Positions 1 to 8,846 of a DNA stretch of 64,000 bases are shown here, piece after piece (position 1 is the first letter of the stretch; every line of letters begins with the position of its first letter). Position numbers and translations under genes: made by a program. Source of the stretch: Paraburkholderia tropica (lineage in GTDB: Bacteria; Pseudomonadota; Gammaproteobacteria; Burkholderiales; Burkholderiaceae); NCBI RefSeq assembly GCF_900109265.1, contig NZ_FNZM01000010.1:62001-126000 (forward strand), in the 5' to 3' direction. The notes under the pieces were generated by a model. It saw only the letters and a program-made list of their open reading frames with translations. It had not been told where the DNA came from and did no database searches.

Positions 1-1
1 C

Positions 2-1906
2 GGCGTGCTGTACGGCTTGCCGGTGTATCAGCGACGCCGCGTGGCGTTCGGCAAGCAGGACCCGGCGCGCGCGCGCGAGTTGTTCATTCGCGGCGCGCTG
101 GTCGAGGGCGAGTTCGACACAAAGCTGCCGTTCTTCGCGCACAACCGCAAACTGCTCGCCGACATCGAGCAACTCGAACACAAGTCGCGCCGCCAGGACG
201 TGCTCGTCGACGACGAACTGATCTTCGGTTTCTACGATCAGGCGATTCCCGAGGGCATGTATTCGGGCGCGTCGTTCGAGCGCTGGTATCGCGACGAAGT
301 GAAAAAGAGCGGCCAGTCCGAGGACAAGCTGCGGCTGCTGTATCTCTCTCGCGACGACCTGATGCGTCACGAAGCGGCGGGCGTGACGACCGATCTGTTC
401 CCGAAGCGCATGACGATGTCGGGCGTGGCGATGGCGCTCACGTATCACTTCGAGCCGGGCTCGCCGCGTGACGGCGTGACGCTCGCGGTGCCGCTCTACG
501 CGCTCAATCAGGTCGATGCGCGCCGCTGCGAATGGCTCGTGCCGGGCATGCTCAAGGAGAAGGCGCAACTGCTGCTGAAGTCCTTGCCGCAGAAGCTGCG
601 CCGCCATTGCGTGCCGCTGCCCGAGTACGCGGCCGGTTTCGCCGATCGCGTGAGTGGCGAGCGCTTCGGCGCGGGCGGGCTGCTGGAGGCGCTGATCATC
701 GACGTGCGGGAGCAGAAACAGCTCCAGCTGAAGTCCGCGGATTTCAAGCTGGAGACGCTGCCCGCGCATCTGTTCATGAACTTCAAGGTGATCGACGAGC
801 ACGGTCGCCAGCTCGCGATGGGCCGCAATCTCGCGCAGTTGCGCGCGGAACTCGGCGCGCAGGCGCAGCAGCAGTTCCAGAAGCTGGCGAGCGCGACCGC
901 GCTGGCGGCGCTGGAAACGCACGCGCAGGGCGCGAAGGACGCGAAGGATGCAAGCGGCGGCGCTGCCGCCGGCGCAGTGCCGAACGCGAGCGCGCCGAAG
1001 AAGGCCAACGCGCCTCACACGCCCGCTTCGAGCGACGCGTCGCCCGCCACGGCGCTCTACGAAAACCTCACGACCTGGAATTTCGGCAAGTTGCCCGAAC
1101 TGCTGGAAATCCGCCGGGGCGGCCAGACGCTGTTCGGCTATCCGGCGCTCGTCGACCGCGCCACGCATTGCGACGTGGAAGTGTTCGATTCGCCCGAGGA
1201 AGCGGCGCGGATTCATCGTGCCGGTCTGCGTCGTCTGTTCGCGCTGCAGTTGCGCGAGCCGATCCGCTATCTGGAGAGGAATCTGCCGGGTCTGCGCGAA
1301 ATGGCGATGCAGTTCATGGCGCGCGCCACGCAGGAGGAATTGCGCGATCAGCTTGTCGAACTCGCGCTCGATCGCGCCTGCCTGCAAGATCCGCTCCCCG
1401 ACGACGAAGCGAGTTTTCATGCCCGCAAGGACGAAGGGCGCGGACGGCTTTCGCTGCTCGCGCAGGAAATCGCGCGGCTCGTCGGGCAGATTCTGGCGGA
1501 ATTCGCGTCGGTGTCGAAGAAGCTCGTGGCGGCGATGGCGTTCGGCGCGCCGGCCGCCGACATGCAGGCGCAGCTCGACGCGCTCATCGGCAAGCGCTTC
1601 ATTCTGGAGACGCCGTACGCGCAGCTCGTGCATTTCCCGCGCTATCTGAAGGGCATCGCGCTACGCATCGACAAGCTGCGTGCCGATCCCGCCCGCGACG
1701 CGCGCCAGGCTTCGGAATTCCAGCCGCTCGCGCAGCAGTACCAGCGCGCGCTCTCGCAACGCGGCGGCGTGTTCGACGCGCGCCTCGCGGAGTTCCGCTG
1801 GCTGCTCGAAGAACTGCGGATTTCGCTCTTCGCACAGGAATTGCGCACGCCGATGCCGGTCTCCGTGAAGCGCCTGTACAAAGTGTGGGAATCGATGCAG
1901 CGATGA
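2..1906 (+). CDS. hrpA: ATP-dependent RNA helicase HrpA, C-terminal part (5' truncated by window edge)
   Basis: HrpA is a DEAH-box RNA helicase acting on mRNA and ribosomes in the cytoplasm. Only about the last 634 residues are here. The frame is open from base 2, so the true start and the helicase motifs lie before the window. What is visible matches the long HrpA C-terminal region (OB-fold and DUF3418-type domain): an opening region rich in basic and acidic residues, then a Lys/Ala-rich linker around residues 300-350, then an alpha-helical tail ending in VKRLYKVWESMQR. It ends at TGA and is followed by a perfect GC palindrome. The GTG at base 5 is not a start. Assignment rests on family recall of the C-terminal domain, not on catalytic motifs. 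Confidence 0.8.
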   Translation, partial: GVLYGLPVYQRRRVAFGKQDPARARELFIRGALVEGEFDTKLPFFAHNRKLLADIEQLEHKSRRQDVLVDDELIFGFYDQAIPEGMYSGASFERWYRDEVKKSGQSEDKLRLLYLSRDDLMRHEAAGVTTDLFPKRMTMSGVAMALTYHFEPGSPRDGVTLAVPLYALNQVDARRCEWLVPGMLKEKAQLLLKSLPQKLRRHCVPLPEYAAGFADRVSGERFGAGGLLEALIIDVREQKQLQLKSADFKLETLPAHLFMNFKVIDEHGRQLAMGRNLAQLRAELGAQAQQQFQKLASATALAALETHAQGAKDAKDASGGAAAGAVPNASAPKKANAPHTPASSDASPATALYENLTTWNFGKLPELLEIRRGGQTLFGYPALVDRATHCDVEVFDSPEEAARIHRAGLRRLFALQLREPIRYLERNLPGLREMAMQFMARATQEELRDQLVELALDRACLQDPLPDDEASFHARKDEGRGRLSLLAQEIARLVGQILAEFASVSKKLVAAMAFGAPAADMQAQLDALIGKRFILETPYAQLVHFPRYLKGIALRIDKLRADPARDARQASEFQPLAQQYQRALSQRGGVFDARLAEFRWLLEELRISLFAQELRTPMPVSVKRLYKVWESMQR

Positions 1907-2002
1907 GGCCGATCGCGTAGTCGTCACGCTGATTTTTGCGGGCCATAACAATCATGACAATCGGCCCGCAAAGGCAGAAGAAAAAGACGAAAAAGGCGGG
2001 AG

Positions 2003-2026
2003 CGGGGCGCGAAATTTCGCGCCCCG
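2003..2026 (+). terminator. 24-nt perfect GC-rich palindrome, likely hrpA terminator
   Basis: Two 12-base arms, CGGGGCGCGAAA and TTTCGCGCCCCG, meet with no spacer, so the folded hairpin would have an AAATTT tip. It is followed by a loosely T-rich stretch (TTGTATTTC). It lies 100 bp after the hrpA stop and before the next gene, consistent with an intrinsic terminator, although the T-tract is interrupted. Confidence 0.45.
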
Positions 2027-2106
2027 TTGTATTTCATGGGCCCTACGTCAACCTTGCGAAGCGGTAAGCGTTCTACAATCACGGATCTGCCTGGGAACGA
2101 CTCTTC

Positions 2107-3147
2107 ATGCGTAAAAACGAATTCCGCCGTGCCGCCGGTCGCTTTGCCAAACGCGCCGCCGTGTTTGCCTCCTCCGCGCTGGTCGGCGCCGCGCTGGCCA
2201 CGGCCATGCCGAGTATCGCGCACGCGAACAACATCATCGTGCTGAACTCCGGCGAAGCCACGCTGAGCCTCATCGACGACAAGACGCACGAAGTCGTCGG
2301 CACCGTGCCCACGGGCAAGGAGCCGCATCACCTGTTTCCCACGCCCGACAATACCTCGCTGATCGTCGCGAATTCGGTGTCCAACAATCTGCTGTTCGTC
2401 GACCCGAAAACCGGCAAGGCGCAGCGCTGGATCGAGAACATCGAAGACCCGTATCAGCTCGGTTTCTCGCCGGACAACAAATGGTTCGTGACCACCGGCC
2501 TGCGTCTCGACCGCCTCGACATCTATCACTACGGCGGCGCCGGTAATTTCACGGTCGCGAAGCGCCTGCCGCTCTCGGCCATGCCCAGCCACCTCGCGTT
2601 CACGAAGGACAGCAATATCGTGTTCGTCTCGCTGCAGGTGTCGGGCGAGATCGCGGCCGTCGACCTGCCCACGCAGAAAGTGCTCTGGAAGATGAAAGTG
2701 GGCGCCGCGCCGGCCGGCCTGTGGCTCACGCCCGGCGACAAATACCTGCTCGTCGGCATGACCGGCGCCGACTACGTCGCGGTCGTCGACTGGCGCAACC
2801 AGAAGGTCATCAAGACGATTCAGGTGGGCAAGGCGGCGCACAACTTCCGCTCGATGGTGGACGGTCGTCACGTGCTGGTGTCGAGCCGCGTCTCGAACGT
2901 CATCAGCATTCTCGACGAGGAGTCGCTGGAGAAAGTGGGCGAGATCAACGGCCTGCTGCCCGGACCGGACGACATGGAGCTCACTGCCGACAAGCGCTAT
3001 CTGTGGGTCACGTTCCGTTTCGCGAAGCGCATCGGTCTGATCGACATGCAGACGAAAAAGCTCATCAAGACGATTGCCGTGGGCCGCTCGCCGCACGGTA
3101 TCTACTTCTTCGACCGCGCGCCGGTCATGTCGCCGAACGGCGCGTGA
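2107..3147 (+). CDS. Secreted YncE/YVTN-family beta-propeller protein
   Basis: A 346-residue protein with an N-terminal signal peptide: basic start MRKNEFRRAAGR, a hydrophobic stretch and an AHA-type cleavage site near residue 40. It is therefore predicted to be periplasmic. The mature part is built of repeated blades with the pattern NNxxVLNSGEATLSLID..T.EVVGTVPTGKEPHHL, typical of the YVTN (40-residue) beta-propeller family that includes E. coli YncE. Further blades carry IxVGKAAHNF and IAVGRSPHGIYF. Such proteins often accompany cytochromes, quinohaem enzymes or metal stress, but nothing next to it points to a specific role. The next gene starts 29 bp downstream, so the two may be co-transcribed. 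Confidence 0.8.
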   Translation: MRKNEFRRAAGRFAKRAAVFASSALVGAALATAMPSIAHANNIIVLNSGEATLSLIDDKTHEVVGTVPTGKEPHHLFPTPDNTSLIVANSVSNNLLFVDPKTGKAQRWIENIEDPYQLGFSPDNKWFVTTGLRLDRLDIYHYGGAGNFTVAKRLPLSAMPSHLAFTKDSNIVFVSLQVSGEIAAVDLPTQKVLWKMKVGAAPAGLWLTPGDKYLLVGMTGADYVAVVDWRNQKVIKTIQVGKAAHNFRSMVDGRHVLVSSRVSNVISILDEESLEKVGEINGLLPGPDDMELTADKRYLWVTFRFAKRIGLIDMQTKKLIKTIAVGRSPHGIYFFDRAPVMSPNGA

Positions 3148-3176
3148 CAACCGGCGGACTCTGCTAGCGTTTGCCC

Positions 3177-4205
3177 ATGCTCGCGTTGCTGAATTCCGGC
3201 ATTCAATCGCTCGCGTCCGGCGCCGACGACTGCGTGTCGTGGCTCCAGACGCTGGTCTACGTGAACGTTCTCCAGCCGTTGCTGTTCCGCTTCGGTCTGA
3301 TGAACGTGGACGAAGACGCATTCGACGCGCTCTATTGGGTGATCGTCGGCGTGCTGGAAGTGGGCGTGATGTACGCGCTGCTGCGTCCGCTCGAAGCGCT
3401 GATGCCCGCGGAAAAATGGCAGGACCGCAAGGGCGTGGGCGTGGACGCCGTCTACACGTGGATCACGCGGCTCGGCATTCTCAATCTGCTGTTCTTCTTC
3501 GCGATGCAGCCGGTGTTCGACCGCGCGCAGGGCTGGCTGCGTCTGCATGGCGTGATGAGCGTCGATATCGACAATCTCTGGCCCGGCGTGACGACGCAGC
3601 CCATCGTGGCGTTCGCGATCTATCTGATCGTGCTCGACTTCTTCGGCTACTGGTATCACCGGCTCTCGCATCGCTACGGCATCTGGTGGGAGCTGCACGC
3701 CGTGCATCACAGCCAGCGCCGGATGTCGTTCTGGTGCGATAACCGCAACCATCTGCTCGACGTGCTGATGCAGTCGTGCATGTTCGCCGCCATCGCGCTC
3801 GTGATTGGCGTGCCGCCCGCGCAGTTCGTGGTGCTCGTCGCGCTCACGAACTTCGTGCAGAACGTCCAGCACGCCAATATCCGCGCGCATTTCGGCTGGC
3901 TCGGCGAGCGGCTGATCGTGAGTCCGCGCTTTCATCGCCGCCATCACGCCATCGGCTATGGCCACGAAGGCACCACCTACGGCTGCAACTTCGGCGTGCT
4001 GTTTCCGTGGTGGGACATGCTGTTCGGCAGTGCGTCGTTCAATCGCGAACTCGAACCCACGGGCATTCGCGACCAGCTCGAAGGCGTGCGCTACGGCGAG
4101 GGATTCTGGGCGCAGCAGGGGCTGGCGTTCGGGCGCATCGCGCGCCGGCTTGGCGCACGCGGGCGCAACAAGGCCGCCGCCCGCGACGATACTTCCGTTG
4201 CCTGA
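3177..4205 (+). CDS. Sterol desaturase / fatty acid hydroxylase family membrane protein
   Basis: A predicted polytopic inner-membrane di-iron oxygenase of about 342 residues. Histidine clusters of the superfamily are visible: HRLSH, then LHAVHHSQ within the next 15 residues, and FHRRHH with a trailing GHEGTTYG. Hydrophobic segments surround them. In this superfamily the histidines bind two irons for hydroxylation or desaturation of a lipid-like substrate; the substrate here cannot be told. ATG at 3177 is preferred, with an in-frame TTG two codons earlier as alternative. It follows the beta-propeller gene by 29 bp, on the same strand. Confidence 0.8.
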   Translation: MLALLNSGIQSLASGADDCVSWLQTLVYVNVLQPLLFRFGLMNVDEDAFDALYWVIVGVLEVGVMYALLRPLEALMPAEKWQDRKGVGVDAVYTWITRLGILNLLFFFAMQPVFDRAQGWLRLHGVMSVDIDNLWPGVTTQPIVAFAIYLIVLDFFGYWYHRLSHRYGIWWELHAVHHSQRRMSFWCDNRNHLLDVLMQSCMFAAIALVIGVPPAQFVVLVALTNFVQNVQHANIRAHFGWLGERLIVSPRFHRRHHAIGYGHEGTTYGCNFGVLFPWWDMLFGSASFNRELEPTGIRDQLEGVRYGEGFWAQQGLAFGRIARRLGARGRNKAAARDDTSVA

Positions 4206-4393
4206 GCGCTTCGCGCCGCCTTCCGGCGCTGCGCTTCATGACTTCTTGACGAAAGCGCTACGCTCCGCGTGCCTGCGCCGCGCCTGCGCGCGTTTCGCCC
4301 GAGCGGCGCGCCGTGGTTTATGCTGTCGTTTTGTCGCAGTGACGCCACCGGTTTCGTGACGCTTCCCCGTCTCTCCGCTACTTTCCCGCTCGC

Positions 4394-5227
4394 ATGAACG
4401 ACTTGCTGCGCTCGCTTGGCCGCGCGCTTTCCGGCGTGTTCCATCCCGCCATGCTGCTCCTGACCATCGTGCCGTTCCTCGTGGCGGCGGGGGCGTGGGG
4501 CGTCGTGCTCTATATCTTCTGGCAGCCGCTCATCGACGCGGTGCGGATCACGTTCGAAAACTGGCCGGCGATGTCCTGGCTCTATCACGTCTTCGACGCG
4601 CTCGGTTTCGGCGCGCTGCGCAGCATGATCGGGCCGTTCGTGGTCATCATCCTGTCGATTCCGCTCATCGTCATCACGGTGTTGCTGCTGATCGTCGCCG
4701 TGGCGATGCCGCGTGTCATTCGCCATCTCACGGCTCGGCAGTATGCCGGCCTGGAGCCGCGGCGCGGCGGCAGCTGGTTCGGCAGCATGGCGCATTCGCT
4801 CTGGACCACGCTGCTGTGCATCGTGTTGCTGATCGTGACGCTGCCGTTCTGGTTCATTCCGCCGTTCTGCGTGCTCGTGCCGCCGCTGCTGTGGGGCTGG
4901 CTCACGTATCGCGTGATGACTTACGACGCGCTGGCGCTGCACGCAAGCGCCGAGGAACGCCGCGAGATTGTGCGCCGCCATCGTCTGCCGCTGCTGGCGA
5001 TCGGCGTGGCGAGCGGTCTGCTCGGCTCACTGCCGACGGCGATCTGGGTCGCGTCCGCTTGGCTCGTGCTGCTTTTCCCGGTGGTGGCCGCGCTGACCAT
5101 CTGGATCTACGCTTTCATTCTGGTGTTCACGGCGCTCTGGTTCGGTCATTACTGCCTGCGCGCGCTGCAGCGCCTGCGTCACGAAGAGACGCAGCATAGC
5201 GGGCACGACATCACCATCGTCCACTGA
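4394..5227 (+). CDS. EI24 domain-containing (CysZ-like) integral membrane protein
   Basis: A 277-residue protein with at least four long hydrophobic segments (about residues 15-45, 75-110, 140-180 and 205-260) and a short cytoplasmic-looking tail. Early residues MNDLLRSLGRALSGVFHPAMLLLTIVPFLVA and the aromatic/Pro-rich third segment fit the EI24 (PF07264) family, which includes the sulfate transporter CysZ. Betaproteobacterial members are uncharacterised, so sulfate transport is not asserted. It lies 34 bp upstream of the CinA-like gene on the same strand, so an operon is likely. The preceding 188 bp hold no gene. Confidence 0.75.
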   Translation: MNDLLRSLGRALSGVFHPAMLLLTIVPFLVAAGAWGVVLYIFWQPLIDAVRITFENWPAMSWLYHVFDALGFGALRSMIGPFVVIILSIPLIVITVLLLIVAVAMPRVIRHLTARQYAGLEPRRGGSWFGSMAHSLWTTLLCIVLLIVTLPFWFIPPFCVLVPPLLWGWLTYRVMTYDALALHASAEERREIVRRHRLPLLAIGVASGLLGSLPTAIWVASAWLVLLFPVVAALTIWIYAFILVFTALWFGHYCLRALQRLRHEETQHSGHDITIVH

Positions 5228-5261
5228 ACTCCTTCATCTCATTTCCTCGACGAGGCAACTC

Positions 5262-6119
5262 ATGGCATTTGGCGTCATCATCATCGGCGACGAGATTCTG
5301 TCCGGCCGTCGCACCGACAAGCATCTGCCGAAGGTCATCGAACTGCTCGGCGCGCGCGGCCTCGCGCTCGACTGGGCCGAATACGTCGGCGACGATCCGG
5401 CGCGCATCACGGCCACGCTCAAGCGGTCGTTCGAATCGGGCGATATCGTGTTTTCCACGGGCGGCATCGGCGCGACGCCCGACGACCACACGCGCCAGTG
5501 CGCGGCGGCCGCGCTGGGCCTGCCGCTCGCGCTGCACCCTGACGCCGAGGCGGCGATCAGCGAGCGTATCCGCGACATGCACACGGGCGCCGATCCGATC
5601 GATTTCGCGTCGCCGGAGAATCTGCATCGCTTCCAGATGGGCACCTTCCCGCAGGGCTGCGAGATCATTCCGAACGGCTACAACAAGATTCCGGGCTTTT
5701 CGATTCGCGAGCACTATTTCGTGCCGGGCTTTCCGGTGATGGCGTGGCCGATGATCGAGTGGGTGCTCGATACGAAATACGCGCATCTGCATCATCAGAC
5801 GCCGCATGCGGAGAAGTCGCTGCTGGTGTTCGAGTTGCCGGAATCGACGATCACGCCGCTGATGGAGCGTATCGAGCACGATTTTCCGGGCGTGCGCGTG
5901 TTCAGCCTGCCGAGCGTGGGCGACACGGAGCGCGGCGGCATTTACGCGCGTCGGCACATCGATCTGGGTGTGAAGGGCGAGCCCGAGGCGGTGGCGGCGG
6001 CGTTCGTGAAGCTGCGCGAGGGTGTGCACCAGCTGGGCGGCGATGTCGTGGAGCCGCCCGAGGCGGGCGAGGACGCGCCGGATCGCGAGCGTCGCAGCGG
6101 TCCGCGCGCCGGGTTCTGA
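5262..6119 (+). CDS. CinA-like molybdopterin-binding domain protein
   Basis: A 285-residue protein that opens with GVIIIGDEILSGRRTDKH and contains STGGIGATPDDHT, the MoaB/Mog (MoCF) fold signature as found in the N-terminal half of CinA (competence/damage-inducible protein A). The C-terminal nicotinamide-nucleotide amidase domain of full CinA is absent, giving a short stand-alone version common in Burkholderiales and annotated as competence/damage-inducible protein A. The family has been linked to NAD-related pyrophosphatase activity; whether this short form has it is unknown. An ATG following GAGGCAACTC was used. The gene ends in an Arg/Glu-rich tail. Confidence 0.8.
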   Translation: MAFGVIIIGDEILSGRRTDKHLPKVIELLGARGLALDWAEYVGDDPARITATLKRSFESGDIVFSTGGIGATPDDHTRQCAAAALGLPLALHPDAEAAISERIRDMHTGADPIDFASPENLHRFQMGTFPQGCEIIPNGYNKIPGFSIREHYFVPGFPVMAWPMIEWVLDTKYAHLHHQTPHAEKSLLVFELPESTITPLMERIEHDFPGVRVFSLPSVGDTERGGIYARRHIDLGVKGEPEAVAAAFVKLREGVHQLGGDVVEPPEAGEDAPDRERRSGPRAGF

Positions 6120-6128
6120 GTTTGCGAG

Positions 6129-6164
6129 GTGCTCGAAGCGCTTGAGGCGCTTGAGGCGCTTGAA
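6129..6164. repeat. Tandem 9-bp repeat (GCGCTTGAG)
   Basis: Three consecutive 9-bp units from 6138 (GCGCTTGAG, GCGCTTGAG, GCGCTTGAA), preceded by one degenerate unit, GTGCTCGAA. It lies just after the CinA-like stop, in the convergent gap before the rhodanese gene. It is probably a slippage-generated microrepeat, with no terminator-like fold visible. Confidence 0.7.
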
Positions 6165-6273
6165 GGGCACGCCAACCGCATCATCGGCGTGTCACATGGG
6201 GCGCTCAGAGTGGCCCGCTGGACGGACGCCGCGCGTGCGGGCCGGTCGGGCGGGCGGTTTGAGTCGGGACGAA

Positions 6274-6741
6274 TCAGGCGCCGAGCCAGGGCAGGCCGCG
6301 GAAGCACCATCCCGTGACCGACTTGCGATGGCCTTCGGCGTTCTTGTCGCCTTCGAAGCCTTCGAGCAGGTCGTAGGCGTGCGTGAAGCCGGCTTTGGCC
6401 GCTTCGATGGCCGCGAGCTTCGAGCGGGCCGCGCTGCGGCAGAGGAACAGCACGGGCGCGTCGGTGTCGCTGACGGCGCTCTTGAGCTGGGCGATGAAGT
6501 CGGTGTTCGGCACGCCGCCTGGGTAGCGCGTCCATTCGACGTGGGCATACTGGCCGTCGCCGATCACGGGGCGGCCCACCCAGTCGAGTTCGGCGCGCGT
6601 GCGCACGTCGACGAGCCGGGTACGCGGATCGAGTTGCAGAAGCTCGAACGCCTCGGCGGGCGACAGTGCGCCGGCGTAGGGCAACTGGTTCTCGACGCGG
6701 CGCTGGTCGGCCTGGGCGTGCAATTGTTCGAGCGTACTCAT
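6274..6741 (-). CDS. Rhodanese-like domain protein
   Basis: A single-domain rhodanese of 155 residues. The N-terminus is helical (MSTLEQLHAQADQRRVENQLPYAG), followed by the rhodanese core with TRLVDVRTRAELDWVG. The active-site loop is CRSAARS, where the Cys would carry the persulfide, and YDLLEGFEGDKNAEGH follows. A GYCFRG-like end (TGWCFRGLPWLGA) is typical of the small proteobacterial rhodaneses. The likely role is sulfur-atom transfer in the cytoplasm; the acceptor is unknown. It is transcribed towards the CinA-like gene and away from glnA. Confidence 0.85.
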   Translation of the reverse strand: MSTLEQLHAQADQRRVENQLPYAGALSPAEAFELLQLDPRTRLVDVRTRAELDWVGRPVIGDGQYAHVEWTRYPGGVPNTDFIAQLKSAVSDTDAPVLFLCRSAARSKLAAIEAAKAGFTHAYDLLEGFEGDKNAEGHRKSVTGWCFRGLPWLGA

Positions 6742-6926
6742 GACAGCGGATCTCCTCAGATGCGTGATCGGTCCAAAGAATCATTCTAGCGCGCTGCATG
6801 AGTGCGGGAACCCCGCATTGCGGGGCATACTCGCGCAACGACGGCGCGCGCATGACCGCTTGCGGGGCGGCGTCATCGCGATGCCGGCAGGGCGCAGGCG
6901 GTCCGCTCGCGCGGCCGCAAGGTTTT

Positions 6927-6943
6927 TGCGCAACCTTGGTGCA
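6927..6943 (+). promoter_or_regulatory. NtrC-binding site 1 upstream of glnA
   Basis: TGCGCAACCTTGGTGCA fits the TGCAC-N7-GTGCA NtrC dyad with one mismatch. Its centre is about 200 bp upstream of the predicted sigma-54 start and 70 bp from site 2. Consistent with enhancer binding by the NtrC encoded downstream (glnG). Confidence 0.65.
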
Positions 6944-6996
6944 AGAATGCCGTTATGCACCATAATGAAGTGAGTTTCACGCGCCAAATTCGGGAT

Positions 6997-7013
6997 CGCA
7001 CGGAGTTGGTGCA
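6997..7013 (+). promoter_or_regulatory. NtrC-binding site 2 upstream of glnA
   Basis: CGCACGGAGTTGGTGCA fits TGCAC-N7-GTGCA with one mismatch at the first base. Its centre is about 130 bp upstream of the predicted sigma-54 transcription start, a usual enhancer distance. Confidence 0.65.
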
Positions 7014-7110
7014 TGAAGGCGCCCCGGTCGTCGAGCCTGCTCGCCGACGAGGCGCGGGTTTTTCGTCCAGGTGCGCGTCGGCATTGGGTTTGTGCCAGGC
7101 TGGCGCTTAC

Positions 7111-7129
7111 TTGGCACGGAAGCTGCTTT
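7111..7129 (+). promoter_or_regulatory. Sigma-54 (RpoN) promoter of glnA
   Basis: TTGGCACGGAAGCTGCTTT has the invariant GG (-24) and GC (-12) separated by exactly 10 bases and matches TGGCAC-N5-TTGC well, apart from C for the first T of TTGC. Predicted start is near 7138, leaving a leader of about 107 nt before the glnA ATG. Confidence 0.75.
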
Positions 7130-7245
7130 ATCTGTCGCGATCGTTCGCAGCCGGTCTGCGCAAGCGGGCCGGGCAGCAACCGGCGACTAACAAGGATTGG
7201 GACGGCGGCAGCGTTCGCCGAAATCGTTAATCAGGAGAATAGGTT

Positions 7246-8661
7246 ATGAGTAAATCCGTGGCCGACGTCATGCAACTCGTCAAGGACGAAGACGTCAAGT
7301 TTGTCGACTTCCGCTTTACCGACACGCGCGGCAAGGAGCAACACGTCTCGGTTCCGCTGTCGCACTTCGACGAAGACAAGTTCGAGTCGGGTCATGCATT
7401 TGACGGTTCGTCGATCGCCGGCTGGAAGGGCATCGAAGCCTCGGACATGCTGCTCGTTCCGGATGCGAACACGGCCTTCATCGACCCGTTCTACGAAGAG
7501 TCGACGCTGGTTCTGACCTGCGACGTGGTCGAGCCGGCTGACGGCAAGGGCTACGAGCGCGACCCGCGCTCGCTCGCCAAGCGCGCTGAAGCGTACCTGA
7601 AGAGCACGGGCCTCGGCGACACGGCCTTCTTCGGTCCGGAACCCGAATTCTTCATTTTCGACTCGGTCCAGTGGAACACGGACATGTCGGGCTCGTTCGT
7701 CAAGATCGGCTCGGAAGAAGCACCGTGGTCGTCGAGCAAGGAATTCGAAGGCGGCAACACGGGTCACCGTCCGGGCGTCAAGGGCGGCTACTTCCCGGTC
7801 GCGCCGGTCGACACGTTCCAGGACATCCGTTCGGAAATGTGTCTGCTGCTCGAACAGATCGGCATCCCGGTCGAAGTGCACCACCACGAAGTCGCTGGCC
7901 AGGGCCAGAACGAAATCGGCACGAAGTTCTCGACGCTGGTTCAGCGCGCGGACTGGACGCAGCAGATGAAGTACATCATCCATAACGTGGCGCACACGTA
8001 TGGCAAGACGGCGACGTTCATGCCGAAGCCGATCGTTGGCGACAACGGTTCGGGCATGCACGTTCACCAGTCGATCTGGAAGGACGGCCAGAACCTGTTC
8101 GCAGGCAACGGCTACGCAGGTCTGTCGGAATTCGCGCTGTTCTACATCGGCGGCATCATCAAGCACGCTCGCGCGCTGAACGCCATCACGAACCCGTCGA
8201 CGAACTCGTACAAGCGTCTGGTTCCGCACTTCGAAGCACCGGTCAAGCTGGCTTACTCGGCACGCAACCGTTCGGCGTCGATCCGTATTCCGCACGTCTC
8301 GAACCCGAAGGGTCGCCGTATCGAAACGCGCTTCCCGGACCCGATGGCCAACCCGTACCTGTGCTTCTCGGCACTGATGATGGCAGGTCTGGACGGCGTG
8401 CAGAACAAGATCCATCCGGGCGAAGCCGCCGACAAGAACCTGTACGACCTGCCGCCGGAAGAGGATGCAAAGATCCCGACCGTTTGCGCCGGCCTCGACC
8501 AGGCTCTGGAAGCGCTTGACAAGGATCGCGAGTTCCTGACGCGCGGTGGTGTGTTCACGGATTCGATGATCGACGCCTACCTCGCACTGAAGGAAGGCGA
8601 ACTGCAACGCGTGCGTATGACGACGCACCCGGTCGAGTTCGAACTGTACTACTCGCTGTAA
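7246..8661 (+). CDS. glnA: Glutamine synthetase, type I (GlnA)
   Basis: ATP-dependent ligation of ammonia to glutamate; a cytoplasmic dodecamer and the main nitrogen-assimilation enzyme. At 471 residues it has normal GSI length. Visible signatures: the beta-grasp N-terminus with FTDTRGKEQH, FDGSSIAGW, metal-ligand motif FFGPEPEFFIFD, the ATP region NGSGMHVHQS and the KRLVPHFEAPV loop. Tyr400 in NLYDLPPE is the adenylylation site of the GSI-beta class, so GlnE-type regulation is expected. Expression is predicted from the sigma-54 promoter with NtrC sites upstream. A strong terminator follows, but glnL and glnG lie close behind on the same strand. Confidence 0.97.
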   Translation: MSKSVADVMQLVKDEDVKFVDFRFTDTRGKEQHVSVPLSHFDEDKFESGHAFDGSSIAGWKGIEASDMLLVPDANTAFIDPFYEESTLVLTCDVVEPADGKGYERDPRSLAKRAEAYLKSTGLGDTAFFGPEPEFFIFDSVQWNTDMSGSFVKIGSEEAPWSSSKEFEGGNTGHRPGVKGGYFPVAPVDTFQDIRSEMCLLLEQIGIPVEVHHHEVAGQGQNEIGTKFSTLVQRADWTQQMKYIIHNVAHTYGKTATFMPKPIVGDNGSGMHVHQSIWKDGQNLFAGNGYAGLSEFALFYIGGIIKHARALNAITNPSTNSYKRLVPHFEAPVKLAYSARNRSASIRIPHVSNPKGRRIETRFPDPMANPYLCFSALMMAGLDGVQNKIHPGEAADKNLYDLPPEEDAKIPTVCAGLDQALEALDKDREFLTRGGVFTDSMIDAYLALKEGELQRVRMTTHPVEFELYYSL

Positions 8662-8740
8662 AGCGCGCTGTAATCGACGATGGCGCTTCGCTCGCAATCG
8701 CGCAGCGAAGTGTCCATCCGACATCGGCGATCGGTCACGA

Positions 8741-8765
8741 AGGGACGGCGGTGCCGTCCCTTTTT
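8741..8765 (+). terminator. Rho-independent terminator after glnA
   Basis: Perfect 9-bp stem, AGGGACGGC / GCCGTCCCT, with loop GGT, followed directly by TTTTT. It lies between glnA and glnL, so glnLG is probably expressed partly by read-through. Confidence 0.9.
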
Positions 8766-8846
8766 CGTTGGTCCGCTCGCCGCGTTGCCGTCACTCAACG
8801 ACAGGGACAGGGAGCCGGTGCGCCGCGTGGCGGCCGGCCATGCAAG

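Larger units (their letters stand above)
6742..7245 (+). promoter_or_regulatory. glnA upstream regulatory region (504 bp, no gene)
   Basis: Divergent intergenic region between the rhodanese gene and glnA. No convincing coding frame is seen. It contains two 17-bp NtrC-type sites, a sigma-54 promoter and a leader of roughly 107 nt, each listed separately. The glnA ribosome-binding site AGGAG sits about 10 bases before the ATG. Confidence 0.7.
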
